This document shows positions 46,122 through 56,116 of a DNA stretch of 64,000 nucleotides, in pieces. The stretch's first letter is position 1; each line of letters opens with the position of its first letter. The notes under the pieces are model-generated. The model ran no database searches, was not told where the DNA came from, and saw nothing but the letters and a program-made list of their open reading frames with translations. The translations under genes were made by a program, and so were the position numbers. The stretch comes from Bacteroidales bacterium UBA5536 (lineage in GTDB: Bacteria > Bacteroidota > Bacteroidia > Bacteroidales > F082): positions 146,432 through 210,431 of the forward strand of contig DINQ01000004.1 of the NCBI GenBank assembly GCA_002426795.1. The letters run 5' to 3'.

Positions 46122-46191
46122 TTTGTGTTTCAACCCTAATATAAAAGCAATCTAAATAAAGCCGAGGCCTATAACACTCTTAAACAATCGA

Positions 46192-47832
46192 TTACGCCTC
46201 AACCTCCAGCGTAGTGAATGAAAAGGCCTTTCCGTCAAAAAGGCCCTTGTCGCTGAGCTTCAACTGAGGTATTACCAACAAAGCCATGAATGAAAGCGTC
46301 ATAAATGGTGCCCGTAGCGTGGAACCCATTCCTTTTGCCATCTGATCGATGGCTTCGTAGGCGCGGGCTACTTCCCAGGCATCCTTATTGCTCATCAAGC
46401 CAGCTACCGGCAACGGCAAAACATGCTGCTTTTCGCCATCAACAACGGCCACACCACCTTTGCTTTCAATCAGAAGATTGGCAGCTGCCACCATGCTAAC
46501 GTCGTCGCATCCCACCACAATCAGGTTATGGCTGTCGTGCGCCACTGTCGATGCAATGGCTCCACGTTTCAAGCCGATGTTTTTGATAAACGCGACCGCA
46601 GGTTTGGCTTTCTGATAGCGGTTGATGACAGCCATTTTCAGTATATCCCGACTCGGGTCGCTTTCAACCCTGTTTGCAACAACCAAGGGAGCCACCACCA
46701 CTGTATTTGTGATCAGCTGCCCTTCTAAAGCCTCAATCACACGAATTTTTCCTCCCTTATGAGTAATCTGTAAATCTTTTGAATCGAGACCGTTAATTGA
46801 AAAGTGGTTGGGTGTTGTGGCGTCAACAGACTGAATCAGTGTTTTCCCGTTTTCGGCAACCAAAACACCGTCAATATAAGTTTTCTTGACAATAAATTCG
46901 TTGAAGTTATTCACTACAATGAAGTCTGCCGCATCACCAGATTGCAGCAAACCGACATCGAGTTTGTAATGATCGACCGGATTGAGGATACAGCTCTGCA
47001 GCACCCGCATCGGATCGTAGCCTTTTGCAATGGCGCGTTTTACCAGCAAGTTGATATGGCCGCGCTCTAAGTCATCCGGATGCTTGTCGTCGCTGCAAAA
47101 CAGCACTTTGTCCGGATGGTCTTCCAGCAGATCGACAAGTGCATCAAAGTTTTTTGCCGCACTCCCCTCTCTGATCTGGATTTTCATGCCATATTTGATT
47201 TTATCAAGTGCCTCGTCCATCGTGAAGCACTCATGATCAGTAGAAATGCCTGCTTCGATATACTTTTTGGCATCATCACCCATCAGGCCGGGGGCATGAC
47301 CGTCAACAGGTTTTCCATGCTTTTTAGCTACTGCAATTTTGGCCATGACTTCCTGATCCTGAAACAACACACCCGGATAATTCATCATTTCAGCCATGTA
47401 TTTGATTTCGGGCATCGAAAGCAGTATTTCCATCGCATCCACGCCTAAAGTAGCACCTGCAGTCTCAAATCCGGTCGCCGGCACACAACTAGAGGCGCCA
47501 AAATAGAATTTAAAAGGGACTCTATTTCCGTTTTCGATCATATATTGAATGCCTTCAATTCCAAGCACATTGGCAATCTCGTGAGGATCGCTTACCGTTG
47601 CAACGGTTCCGTGTACCACAGCCATACGTGCAAACTCCGAGGGTATCAGCATAGAGCTTTCGATATGAACGTGGGCATCGATCAAACCCGGCATGATAAA
47701 CTGATTAGGCACTGATTTTTCGTGTGTTATCGTAACAATTCGGCCGTTTTCAACATGAATGGTACCGGGAAATACTTTGGATGCTCTCAGGTCAACAACC
47801 TGGCCACTGACAGAAAAACTATTTTTAGACAT
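46192..47832 (-). CDS. ade: Adenine deaminase
   Basis: 546 residues, converting adenine to hypoxanthine in purine salvage. Metal-binding motif MPGLIDAHVHIESS, then VVHGTVATVSDPHEIANV and SDDKHPDDLERGHIN. Amidohydrolase superfamily, Ade subgroup; length fits. Own promoter. It reads toward the ArsR gene, and the 104 bases between hold the ArsR promoter and nothing else clear. Confidence 0.95.
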   Translation of the reverse strand: MSKNSFSVSGQVVDLRASKVFPGTIHVENGRIVTITHEKSVPNQFIMPGLIDAHVHIESSMLIPSEFARMAVVHGTVATVSDPHEIANVLGIEGIQYMIENGNRVPFKFYFGASSCVPATGFETAGATLGVDAMEILLSMPEIKYMAEMMNYPGVLFQDQEVMAKIAVAKKHGKPVDGHAPGLMGDDAKKYIEAGISTDHECFTMDEALDKIKYGMKIQIREGSAAKNFDALVDLLEDHPDKVLFCSDDKHPDDLERGHINLLVKRAIAKGYDPMRVLQSCILNPVDHYKLDVGLLQSGDAADFIVVNNFNEFIVKKTYIDGVLVAENGKTLIQSVDATTPNHFSINGLDSKDLQITHKGGKIRVIEALEGQLITNTVVVAPLVVANRVESDPSRDILKMAVINRYQKAKPAVAFIKNIGLKRGAIASTVAHDSHNLIVVGCDDVSMVAAANLLIESKGGVAVVDGEKQHVLPLPVAGLMSNKDAWEVARAYEAIDQMAKGMGSTLRAPFMTLSFMALLVIPQLKLSDKGLFDGKAFSFTTLEVEA

Positions 47833-47847
47833 GTGTTTGTTTTTTTA

Positions 47848-47878
47848 CAAAAATACGACAATTTGTCCGCTACTTCAA
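47848..47878 (-). promoter_or_regulatory. Promoter of ade
   Basis: Minus-strand TTG (47878-47876), exactly 20 bases, then TATTTTTG (47855-47848). The -33 element lies inside the last codons of the GH92 gene. Confidence 0.65.
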
Positions 47879-50215
47879 GAATGCATTGCTGCGACTCATC
47901 GAATAGGGCAAAATAAAGTTATCTGACGAAAGTCGCACATTTGGCTTGTCTGACATTTCAAACACCAATTCACCACCCTCTGTCAGATCCTCATGCCGGA
48001 TAAAAAGCTTGTTGTAGGTTTTGCCATTCAACAAAATCCTTTTTACATAAATATTTTCAGGAGACTGGTTGATGGTTTTGATTTTGAATGTTTTACCTTC
48101 CAACTGTATCACGGCTTCATCCACAATCGGGCTGCCCAGCACATACTCATTTGATCCGGGACAAACCGGGTAAAAACCCAATGCGCTGAAAACATACCAG
48201 GCCGACATCTGCCCGCAGTCATCGTTTCCGGGCAACCCGTCAGGACGGGGGAAATACAGCGTTTCCATGATTTGCCTGACGCGTTGCTGTGTTTTTTCGG
48301 GTGAAAAAGCGTAACTATACAGATATGGAACATGGTGGCTCGGCTCATTGCCATGGATATAGTTGCCGATGATACCATCGTGAGTAATATCTTCGCTGTG
48401 TGCAATCGATTCGGCTGAGAGAGACATGGTGAAAAGTGAATCAAGATGTGCCACAAAGGCCTCATTACCGCCATGCCAGTCAATCAGCTGCTGCGGATCA
48501 TGCGGGGCAAAAAGAGAATAGTTCCAAGCGTTTCCTTCAATGAAACCCTGGCCTTCAGTGGCCAGAGGATCAAATTGCTTCCGGAAATTCCCCTGACTGT
48601 CTTTAGGCCTGATAAATCCCGAACTGCTGTCGTGGAGCGCAATAAAAGAGCGCGCCCGTTTTTCAAAAACATGTGCGCTATCCAGCTCAGTGAGCTCATT
48701 CGCCATCATTGCAATACACCAATCATCATAAGCATATTCAAGTGTCTTAGAGGCTGCGTTTGATTGCAAATCATCAGGCACAAAGCCAAATTTTCTGTAT
48801 TCCCCGATTCCATCATACAAGTTGTAGTTCGCGCTTGCGGTTATTGCCTTGAAAGCTGCGTCTGTGTCAAAACCACGAATGCCCTTGCGCCAGGCATCAA
48901 CAATCACCGGAACAGCGTGGTAGCCAATCATGCACCAGTTTTCATTGGCCTGATGCGACCAAATAGGCAATATTTTATGTACGCTTTGTTGCTGATGCGC
49001 CAGCAACGACCGGATCATGTCGTTGGTGCGCTCAGGTTGCAGCAAAGTCAACAGCGGATGCAATGCCCTGAATGTATCCCAAAGTGAAAAGGTAGAATAG
49101 TTAACAAACCCGTTCGTCTGGTGATTAATCTGATCGATACCGCGATAGCTACCATCAACATCCATATAAATCGTGGGCGATAGATACGCATGATAAAGTG
49201 CAGTATAAAAATTTTGTTTTACCGTTTCGGGAGCTTCAATGGTGACTTTCGCCAATTCATCTTCCCATTTTTTTGCTGTTTGTTGAACGATGCGATCGAA
49301 ATCCCAGTCAGGAATTTCCGCTTGCAGATTTCGCAAAGCTCCGTCAGTACTTGTGGAAGACAATGCCATTTTTACCAGCAAAGGTCTTTGGTCTTTGAGG
49401 TCAAAATCGAACCAGGCCACAATTTCTTTGCCGGCCATTTCAGGGAAATCCTTTGTTTCATCAAACTTGCGATAAAACCCCTTATACAGTACTTTTTCGT
49501 CATTTTGCCGGCCAAAATGAAGAATCGGTTTCGAAAAAGTCATGGCAAAATACAGGTAACGTGTGCGAGCCCAGCCGCGTGTCTGTCTGAATCCGGTGAC
49601 CAGTGTGTCATTTTCTACCCTGATAAAGGTCCAGACATCTTTTCCGGGATAATCGTAAATGCCGTGTCGCATGTCAAGAATCACATGAGCTGAATCGGTT
49701 GTAACAGGAAATGAATAGCGGTGAAACCCCACTCTCTCGGTCGCGGTCAGCTCTGCTTTGATATTGTCATCAAGCAATTGGACGCTGTAATAACCTGGAC
49801 GAGCCTGCTCCTTCTCATGCGAAAAACGGCTGCGGTAACCAGCATCTGGATTGTTGGCCGTTCCCGGATTTAACTTCAACTCTCCGCATATTGGCATCAG
49901 CAGAAAATCGCCCAGATCGGAATGCCCTGTGCCCGAAAAATGGGTGTGAGAAAAACCAACAATCGTCGGGTCATCATATTGATAACCTGCACAATACCGA
50001 TAAACTTCTCCGCTATACCCCTCTCCGTATGAGTATTTCAGGGTGTCGGTGTCAGGACTCAGCTGCACCATACCAAAAGGCGCCGTAGCACCCGGATAGG
50101 TATGACCCATTTTTTGGGTTCCAATCAATGGATTGACATAGTCCGAAACTTGTGTTTGGGCCATCACACCTGCCAGCAGGCAGCAGAAAATCAGGGCATA
50201 TCTGAAAAATTTCAT
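47870..50215 (-). CDS. GH92 family glycoside hydrolase (putative alpha-mannosidase)
   Basis: 781 residues, signal peptide ending AQTQ. The whole chain matches GH92: VNPLIGT near the N terminus, GHTYPGATAPFGMVQLSPDT, then LLAHQQQSVHKILPIWSHQ, GNEPSHHVPYLYSYA, and GNDDCGQMSAWYVFSALG at the C-terminal active-site region. Members are calcium-dependent exo-mannosidases acting on glycans in the periplasm or on the surface. Probably a soluble periplasmic enzyme; no lipobox and no T9SS tail. It stands alone, not in a SusCD locus. Confidence 0.95.
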   Translation of the reverse strand: MKFFRYALIFCCLLAGVMAQTQVSDYVNPLIGTQKMGHTYPGATAPFGMVQLSPDTDTLKYSYGEGYSGEVYRYCAGYQYDDPTIVGFSHTHFSGTGHSDLGDFLLMPICGELKLNPGTANNPDAGYRSRFSHEKEQARPGYYSVQLLDDNIKAELTATERVGFHRYSFPVTTDSAHVILDMRHGIYDYPGKDVWTFIRVENDTLVTGFRQTRGWARTRYLYFAMTFSKPILHFGRQNDEKVLYKGFYRKFDETKDFPEMAGKEIVAWFDFDLKDQRPLLVKMALSSTSTDGALRNLQAEIPDWDFDRIVQQTAKKWEDELAKVTIEAPETVKQNFYTALYHAYLSPTIYMDVDGSYRGIDQINHQTNGFVNYSTFSLWDTFRALHPLLTLLQPERTNDMIRSLLAHQQQSVHKILPIWSHQANENWCMIGYHAVPVIVDAWRKGIRGFDTDAAFKAITASANYNLYDGIGEYRKFGFVPDDLQSNAASKTLEYAYDDWCIAMMANELTELDSAHVFEKRARSFIALHDSSSGFIRPKDSQGNFRKQFDPLATEGQGFIEGNAWNYSLFAPHDPQQLIDWHGGNEAFVAHLDSLFTMSLSAESIAHSEDITHDGIIGNYIHGNEPSHHVPYLYSYAFSPEKTQQRVRQIMETLYFPRPDGLPGNDDCGQMSAWYVFSALGFYPVCPGSNEYVLGSPIVDEAVIQLEGKTFKIKTINQSPENIYVKRILLNGKTYNKLFIRHEDLTEGGELVFEMSDKPNVRLSSDNFILPYSMSRSNAFLK

Positions 50216-50234
50216 CCGATAAGTTTTGGTCTAA

Positions 50235-50242
50235 CAAACATA
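50235..50242 (-). promoter_or_regulatory. -7 element of the GH92 gene
   Basis: Minus-strand TATGTTTG, exact TAnnTTTG, 19 bases before the ATG. No standard -33 TTG. Confidence 0.45.
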
Positions 50243-50294
50243 CGAAAATTGCAGACCCGGGCTATCCAAATGACCAAGTAAACACCTTTGCGCT

Positions 50295-50302
50295 TACCTT
50301 TG
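50295..50302 (+). promoter_or_regulatory. -7 element of the RlmI-like gene, giving a near-leaderless start
   Basis: TACCTTTG, exact match, ends 4 bases before the ATG, so transcription would begin at or next to the start codon. No -33 TTG at normal distance. Confidence 0.45.
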
Positions 50303-50306
50303 CAGC

Positions 50307-51509
50307 ATGAAATCAACACACACTACATACCCGGTCATTATTCTGCAAAAAGGCAAAGAGCAGGCCGTGAAACGTTTCCACCCCTGGATTTTTTCAGGTG
50401 CTATCAAACACAAACCTGCAGAAGTAAAGGCGGGTGACCTGATTTATGTAGCGGATGCTTCAGGCGAGATTATCGGAACAGGTTTTTTCGAACCGGACAG
50501 CATTGCTGTAAAACTTCTTGCATTTGAGCAAGTTACTGTCGACAAGGATTTCTTTCAGAAAAAGCTGCAGCAGGCATTTGCGCTGCGTCAACAGTTGAAT
50601 CTGACCCACAATCCACAAACAACTGCCTATCGGCTCGTACATTCCGAGGGTGATGGCCTGCCGGGTTTGATTATCGATGTTTACGGCAAAACAGCCGTGT
50701 TGCAGGCGCAGTCGGTAGGGATGTCGCTCAATCTTGAACTGATTGCATCAGCCATACAGGAAATAGCGGATCTTCAACTGGATGCCATTTACAACAAAAG
50801 TGCCGAGGCCATGCAGCGCATGGGCCGCCAGGGTTTTGCTGACGGCTACCTGAAAGGTTCAGTAAGTGCAACAGCTGTTTCTGAGAATAAGATGCAATTT
50901 GCTATTGATTGGGAACAAGGTCAAAAAACAGGCTTTTTTATCGATCAGCGCGAAAACCGACTCTTGCTCAAAACACTTTCCGGCGGTAAAAAAGTGCTTA
51001 ATACCTTCAGCTACTCAGGTGGTTTTTCAGTAGCAGCTTTGCTCGGCAGCGCTCAACAGGTAGTTTCGGTCGACAGTTCAAAGAAGGCCATCGAGCTTTG
51101 TGCGCATAATATCCGGCTGAACGGTTTCGACACCGATACTAATCCTTGCCTGGCCGTTGATGCCAAAAAATACCTTGAACAGATGCCCGAAGCACAGTTT
51201 GATCTGATTGTGCTTGATCCTCCGGCTTTTGCCAAAAACCACCACAACCGACACAAAGGACTTTTGGGTTACCGCTATATCAATTCGGAAGCCATCAAAA
51301 AAATAGCCAAAGGAGGCTTGCTGTTCACTTTCAGCTGTTCGCAGGCCGTCGACAGGCAGGCTTTCGAAGCCATTGTGATGGCTGCCTCCATCGATGCAGG
51401 GCGACGCGTCAGGGTATTATACCATCTTTCGCAACCAGCCGATCATCCGGTCAGCATTTTTCATCCCGAAGGTGCCTACCTCAAAGGACTGGTTGTGGAA
51501 GTGCAATAA
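50307..51509 (+). CDS. rlmI: RlmI-like 23S rRNA methyltransferase
   Basis: 400 residues. N-terminal PUA domain (about 10-85; HPWIFSGAI and GDLIYVAD), then a Rossmann SAM-binding methyltransferase with TGFFIDQRENR, FSYSGGFSVAAL and the catalytic LDPPAFAK motif. RlmI makes m5C in 23S rRNA; several close RlmI-like families exist, so the exact target is not certain. Convergent with the LruC gene, stop codons 3 bases apart. Confidence 0.88.
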   Translation: MKSTHTTYPVIILQKGKEQAVKRFHPWIFSGAIKHKPAEVKAGDLIYVADASGEIIGTGFFEPDSIAVKLLAFEQVTVDKDFFQKKLQQAFALRQQLNLTHNPQTTAYRLVHSEGDGLPGLIIDVYGKTAVLQAQSVGMSLNLELIASAIQEIADLQLDAIYNKSAEAMQRMGRQGFADGYLKGSVSATAVSENKMQFAIDWEQGQKTGFFIDQRENRLLLKTLSGGKKVLNTFSYSGGFSVAALLGSAQQVVSVDSSKKAIELCAHNIRLNGFDTDTNPCLAVDAKKYLEQMPEAQFDLIVLDPPAFAKNHHNRHKGLLGYRYINSEAIKKIAKGGLLFTFSCSQAVDRQAFEAIVMAASIDAGRRVRVLYHLSQPADHPVSIFHPEGAYLKGLVVEVQ

Positions 51510-51512
51510 ATG

Positions 51513-54011
51513 CTATTCTGGTTTGGTATAGATGTAGGCATCATCACGGTAGCCAGACTCATCAAGGTACCAGTCGTTGTAGCTCGCTCCACCCGACTCG
51601 GCCCATTCGGCAAACTTCAGGTAAGCCTGTGTGATCAGTGCGTTTTCGTTTGTATAGGCAAAAGAGCGGCTGATGTTGATCGCCCAGGGCAAGTTGATGC
51701 TCGTTTTGTAGTAGGGACCCATGGCAGGATCTGAATCATCATCCATTTGGCCAAAATAAGCGATATCGGCCAAAGAAGTAGGCGCATCATCCGGCAGGTG
51801 TATTTCTTTGCCACGATCCATATCAACAATCAGGAAAGGATTCCACGACTCGATATTGAGATCGGCCAGCGAATAGGTATTGGGAGTAAAAGCCATGCTG
51901 ATCTGAATGGTGTCCGGATCGACATAAGGCAAACCTGGTACAACATTGGCACCAAAACCCGCTGAAGACTGCAGGATGTTTTTGATGTTATCGAATACGA
52001 TGACGGTAGGTTTATTTTGGTTTGCCTCGGTTCCGTTTTCATTCAGATTGATGTAATTTTCGCCAATCTCTGATCCTTCCACCTGCATGTCGGAAGCTGC
52101 CACATTGCCATCGAGCTGGAAGCCAAAGCCGTTGCGCAGTCCGGCTCCGTTCGCCCTCACCACAAAAGTGCCTATCACTTCGGTGAGTTTGTTGTTCTGA
52201 TTGGTAATGGCTGTAAACTGATAGTCAACAACCAAATCGTTAAAGTCGTAATCGCCTTTTCCAGGCCAAAGATCTTCGAAAGCCAGGCTGGCATTTTCGC
52301 CCGCTGGATAGAAGTTATTGAATGCCCTGGAGGCATCAGCCGGATAATCATCCTCATCATCCTGAATGCCATCGCCATCCTGATCAGTGAGTTGGGCCGT
52401 TTGTTCCATCACAGCCTGCACCTCAATCTGGCTCAGTGCTGAAGCATAGAGTTTTACTTCATCGATATACCCGTTGAAGAATTTCTGTGCCCCATTGTCG
52501 GAACCAATGGAGAAGGTGCGGGTGTTGGGATGAATAGCCACATTGGTGGTGTTGGTGCTTGTCAATTGCCCGTTGACATACAAACTCAGGGTTGTTCCGT
52601 CAAAAGTCATCGCCACATGGTACCACTCATTCATCTGCGGCACACCATTTCCCCAGCCCACCATCAGGTTGGTGTTGTCTTCGAGCCTGACACCAGCGCG
52701 CCATCCACTCCATTTGTCCTGATAAAGCCCATATCCGTCCCAGTCGCCTTTCTGTGCAATTTTCACCGTTTTGTTTTCACGTGTTTTCACCCAGGCCATC
52801 AAGCTAAGCGCCGGGGAGAGATTCATGATGCTGTTGTGCGGGATAATGACAGTAGCATCGGTGCCATTAAATTCGTAGCAATTGCCCACCATGCCTTGTG
52901 CAAGTGTGGCATTTGTCACAGTTCCGTTGTAGCCTCCAGCCTGGTCAGTAGCCTGGTTGTTATCAAGTTCATCCAGGCTCCAATGGCTCAAAATGGCCGT
53001 TTCATCTGTGCCCGGATTGTAATTGTTTTGCTGTATATCTGAAACTTCTTCCGGCGTCAAGGCGCGGCTAAACAAGGCTACTTCATCTATATAGCCATTG
53101 AAGAAATTTATGGTCGATTGGCTGCCTATGATCAACGGTGCTGAGCTGGCCTGGAGATTGCCCGTTGCATTTCCTTCCTTCTTCAAGATGCCATCGATAT
53201 AAATTTTTAGTGTTTCTCCATCATAGGTAGCCACCAGATGGTGCCAGTTCATGTCGACAATCCGGTTGGTATAATCAATCGTAATGCTTGACCATGTGGG
53301 ATTGTAAACGTTCCATGATATTTTCCCATTAGCATCCATGCGAAGAATATACTTCGTATTGATATACGCAAATGACCCGCCCTGTGTCAGACTCTGACGG
53401 GCAAACCACAATGAAAAACTGATTTGGTTCGAAGTCGTGTTTAAACTGCTGCTTGTAGGTGCCGTTACGTTTTGGCCTGTTCCGTCGAAATGCAGTGCTT
53501 TACCACTCACACCAGCAACTGCCGTAGCACCCGAAACCGTCCCATTATTGAGCCCGCTAGCATCAGGAGCAATATTGTTGCTCACCTGATCGAAACTCCA
53601 ATAGGAGACCAAACCAGCCGGAAACTCAAACGAATGCAGCGCTCTCTGGCTTTTGGCTACCGGATCAAGGTCAACCAGTAAGCTTTCCCCTGAAATATCG
53701 TACAAGCTTCCATTAATTCTTAATCGCTGAATGTCAGCCGGAAGCTTCAGCTTCACTGTATAGGGATCTTCTATTTGGTTATAAAAGCCCTTGTGATAGC
53801 GGGTGTTCTCATCTTCAGAGGTAATTTGGATCACACGTGAACTCTCACTGAGGATCGTAACCGTTATTTGCTGCGTTGTTTCCCAACTAAAAGAGGCAGG
53901 AACTGTCAGGTCCTCCATTTTTTCCGGGTCGATCGGAGTGTTGTAGTTTTTTTGGCATGCACCCAATGCTATTGCAAAAAGCAGCAACAACACGTAAACG
54001 AATCTTTTCAT
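51513..54011 (-). CDS. Double-LamG, LruC-domain lipoprotein
   Basis: About 832 residues from MKRFVYVLLL, lipobox LGAC (Cys19), so lipid-anchored. Two LamG/concanavalin-like domains (about 145-335 and 360-560; paired WSFDQVSNN and HWSLDELDNN starts, repeated FNGYIDEVALF / FNGYIDEVKLY ends) bind carbohydrate or protein in other families. A short calcium-binding stretch DQDGDGIQDDEDDYP precedes an LruC (DUF4842) domain (PGKGDYDFNDLVVDYQF) that runs to the end. The internal LamG duplication is visible. Likely adhesion or glycan binding. The 209 bases upstream hold no other gene. Confidence 0.88.
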   Translation of the reverse strand: MKRFVYVLLLLFAIALGACQKNYNTPIDPEKMEDLTVPASFSWETTQQITVTILSESSRVIQITSEDENTRYHKGFYNQIEDPYTVKLKLPADIQRLRINGSLYDISGESLLVDLDPVAKSQRALHSFEFPAGLVSYWSFDQVSNNIAPDASGLNNGTVSGATAVAGVSGKALHFDGTGQNVTAPTSSSLNTTSNQISFSLWFARQSLTQGGSFAYINTKYILRMDANGKISWNVYNPTWSSITIDYTNRIVDMNWHHLVATYDGETLKIYIDGILKKEGNATGNLQASSAPLIIGSQSTINFFNGYIDEVALFSRALTPEEVSDIQQNNYNPGTDETAILSHWSLDELDNNQATDQAGGYNGTVTNATLAQGMVGNCYEFNGTDATVIIPHNSIMNLSPALSLMAWVKTRENKTVKIAQKGDWDGYGLYQDKWSGWRAGVRLEDNTNLMVGWGNGVPQMNEWYHVAMTFDGTTLSLYVNGQLTSTNTTNVAIHPNTRTFSIGSDNGAQKFFNGYIDEVKLYASALSQIEVQAVMEQTAQLTDQDGDGIQDDEDDYPADASRAFNNFYPAGENASLAFEDLWPGKGDYDFNDLVVDYQFTAITNQNNKLTEVIGTFVVRANGAGLRNGFGFQLDGNVAASDMQVEGSEIGENYINLNENGTEANQNKPTVIVFDNIKNILQSSAGFGANVVPGLPYVDPDTIQISMAFTPNTYSLADLNIESWNPFLIVDMDRGKEIHLPDDAPTSLADIAYFGQMDDDSDPAMGPYYKTSINLPWAINISRSFAYTNENALITQAYLKFAEWAESGGASYNDWYLDESGYRDDAYIYTKPE

Positions 54012-54220
54012 GTATTTTGCTTTATCTGGTTTGATAAGAACGATGCAACTGTCGTGCCCAATATTTAACACGTTGTTATAGAGAGGCTTACATATTTCTC
54101 AATACAACTATTTTACGCAAATTCAGAAAAAAAGTTTCGTTTTGGGAAAAGTCAATTAGACTTGGGTAAAAAGATGGAAACAAATCGGCCCCAAAAGCAC
54201 AGTATTGACCTTGAAATTTT

Positions 54221-54709
54221 CTATTTTTTCAGCTTTTCGATGAGGGCTGTCGTGGAATAACCTTCCACCAGGTCAATGGTTTCCACATGGCCACCTTTGG
54301 CTGTAACGATATCGTAGCCAACCACTTCTTCGGCTTTGTAATCTTTGCCCTTGACCAACACGTCAGGTTGCACTTTTTTGATCAATTCGTAAGGAGTGGC
54401 TTCATCAAAGAGTACTACAGCATCCACAAATTGCAAAGCAGCGAGCAATCGTGCACGGGCCTGTTCGTCATTCACCGGTCTGTCCGGACCTTTGATGCGG
54501 CTCACCGAGGTATCTGTGTTAAGACCTATCACCAAAATATCACCCAGATCGGAAGCCTTGGCCAGGTAATCAACATGACCCAGATGCAGGATGTCGAAAC
54601 AACCATTGGTAAACACAATCCGTTTCTGCTGAAAGCGCCACAGATTGAGCGATCGCCGCAATTGATCTGCATCAAGAATTTTCTGGCTGAGAATCTCTGT
54701 TTGTTGCAT
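54221..54709 (-). CDS. rfaE2: D-glycero-beta-D-manno-heptose 1-phosphate adenylyltransferase
   Basis: About 162 residues from MQQTEILSQK. Cytidylyltransferase fold with TNGCFDILHLGHVDYL (HxGH nucleotide-binding), GLNTDTSVSRIKGPDRPVN and the LVKGKDY motif. Corresponds to the C-terminal half of HldE, making ADP-heptose for lipopolysaccharide. Its first 38 bases overlap the end of the upstream flippase gene in another frame, which suggests translational coupling. Last gene of the pan operon. Confidence 0.92.
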   Translation of the reverse strand: MQQTEILSQKILDADQLRRSLNLWRFQQKRIVFTNGCFDILHLGHVDYLAKASDLGDILVIGLNTDTSVSRIKGPDRPVNDEQARARLLAALQFVDAVVLFDEATPYELIKKVQPDVLVKGKDYKAEEVVGYDIVTAKGGHVETIDLVEGYSTTALIEKLKK

Positions 54710-55715
54710 TGAGAGGCTTTTTGTGGTCGATAAAAAACATGATAAAATACGAAAGGCCGCCAACTACTACATTGAGCAGTGTTTGACCGGCATGTGTGAT
54801 GGCTACAAACGAACCGGCGCCAATATCTGCAATTTGGTACAACTCAACCAAAACCGCTTTTCCGATAAAATGGTAGGCACCGATGCCTCCGGGAACGGGC
54901 GCTACAATACCCAAGCTACCTATGGCGAGCATGGTAATGGCGGCCTGCAAACCCAAGTGGCTCGTTTCGGGCAACATATAAAACGGAACCCAGATCATCA
55001 GCACATAAAACACCCAGATCATCAGGGTGTAGAACATGAAAAGCCATTTCTGCTGCATCCTTTTGATGGTTTTGATGCCATCGAGCATGCCTGAGAACAG
55101 TTCGTGAAATTTTTGGTATCCCGGCAATTCATCCAAATGGTCTTTGTATCGCTTACGTAGCCAATACATCAGGTAGGCAACGGCCAGCAAGGAAAATCCA
55201 AACAGGCTCAGGTTAAGGAAGTTTTTGCTAATGGCTTGCACAAAGGGGGCCGTCATCTCGGTAACGAAATTGCCCAGCAGGCTCCATTGAAAAACCACAA
55301 CCATAAAAAGCAACACAATGAGCACCAACAGATCGAACAGTCTTTCGGAAATGACGGAACCAAACAGGGCGTTGAAAGAGATTTTTTCTTTACGCGAAAG
55401 CACACCGCAACGCATGAATTCGCCCATGCGCGGCACCGCGGTATTGGCCATATAGCCAATCATCACGGCATAGAAAGTGGTCCAAAGCCGGGTTTTATAA
55501 CCCAGCGAGTTGATCAGCAAGTTCCAGCGCAATGCCCTGAATATGTGAGATGTGACCGCAAAAACCAATCCTACGGCCATCCAGACGTAATTGGCCGAGC
55601 GGATGTCTTTCCACAAAGCCTGCAAGTTGATGTTACGAAAACTCAACCACAGTAAAAATACGCCCAGCAATAAAAAGAAAGCGTACTTTAACACGTTGAC
55701 CAGTAGCTTTTTCAA
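54672..55715 (-). CDS. UPF0104-type integral membrane flippase-like protein
   Basis: 347 residues with about eight helices. RALRWNLLINSLGY near the N terminus and PVPGGIGAYHFIG at the C-terminal core are typical of the LPG synthase TM / AglD-like (UPF0104) family. Members move or modify lipid-linked molecules; substrate not known. It starts 2 bases after panD stops, and rfaE2 overlaps its end. Confidence 0.88.
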   Translation of the reverse strand: MKKLLVNVLKYAFFLLLGVFLLWLSFRNINLQALWKDIRSANYVWMAVGLVFAVTSHIFRALRWNLLINSLGYKTRLWTTFYAVMIGYMANTAVPRMGEFMRCGVLSRKEKISFNALFGSVISERLFDLLVLIVLLFMVVVFQWSLLGNFVTEMTAPFVQAISKNFLNLSLFGFSLLAVAYLMYWLRKRYKDHLDELPGYQKFHELFSGMLDGIKTIKRMQQKWLFMFYTLMIWVFYVLMIWVPFYMLPETSHLGLQAAITMLAIGSLGIVAPVPGGIGAYHFIGKAVLVELYQIADIGAGSFVAITHAGQTLLNVVVGGLSYFIMFFIDHKKPLNATNRDSQPENS

Positions 55716-55717
55716 TA

Positions 55718-56068
55718 CTATTGGCTGATTTTGTTGTGATGATCAGGGAATACGATGGCAGGTTTCCAGCTTTTGGCAGCTTCAAAATCCATGCTGGCGT
55801 AGGAAACGATAATCACATGATCGCCCACTGCGGCTTTACGGGCTGCTGCTCCGTTGAGTGAAATGATACCGCTACCACGTTTGCCTTTGATCACGTAGGT
55901 TTCGAGCCGTTCGCCATTGGTGATGTTGTAGATGCTGACCCTTTCGTTTTCTATCAGGTTCACGGCATCCATCAGGTTTTCATCTATCGCAATGCTGCCG
56001 ATATAGTTCAAATCGGCCTGCGTGATGGTGGCACGGTGTATTTTCGATTTTAAAACTTCGATGTTCAT
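55718..56068 (-). CDS. panD: Aspartate 1-decarboxylase
   Basis: 116 residues. Self-cleaves between Gly24 and Ser25 (YIGSIAID) to form the pyruvoyl group that makes beta-alanine for pantothenate. KSKIHRATITQADLNYIGS and the GERLETYVI / SGIISLNGAAAR motifs are complete. Follows panC by 48 bases. Confidence 0.97.
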   Translation of the reverse strand: MNIEVLKSKIHRATITQADLNYIGSIAIDENLMDAVNLIENERVSIYNITNGERLETYVIKGKRGSGIISLNGAAARKAAVGDHVIIVSYASMDFEAAKSWKPAIVFPDHHNKISQ

Positions 56069-56116
56069 CGTATGATTGTTTGGCTCCGAAGAAGATACAT
56101 CGGAGCGGCAAAATTA

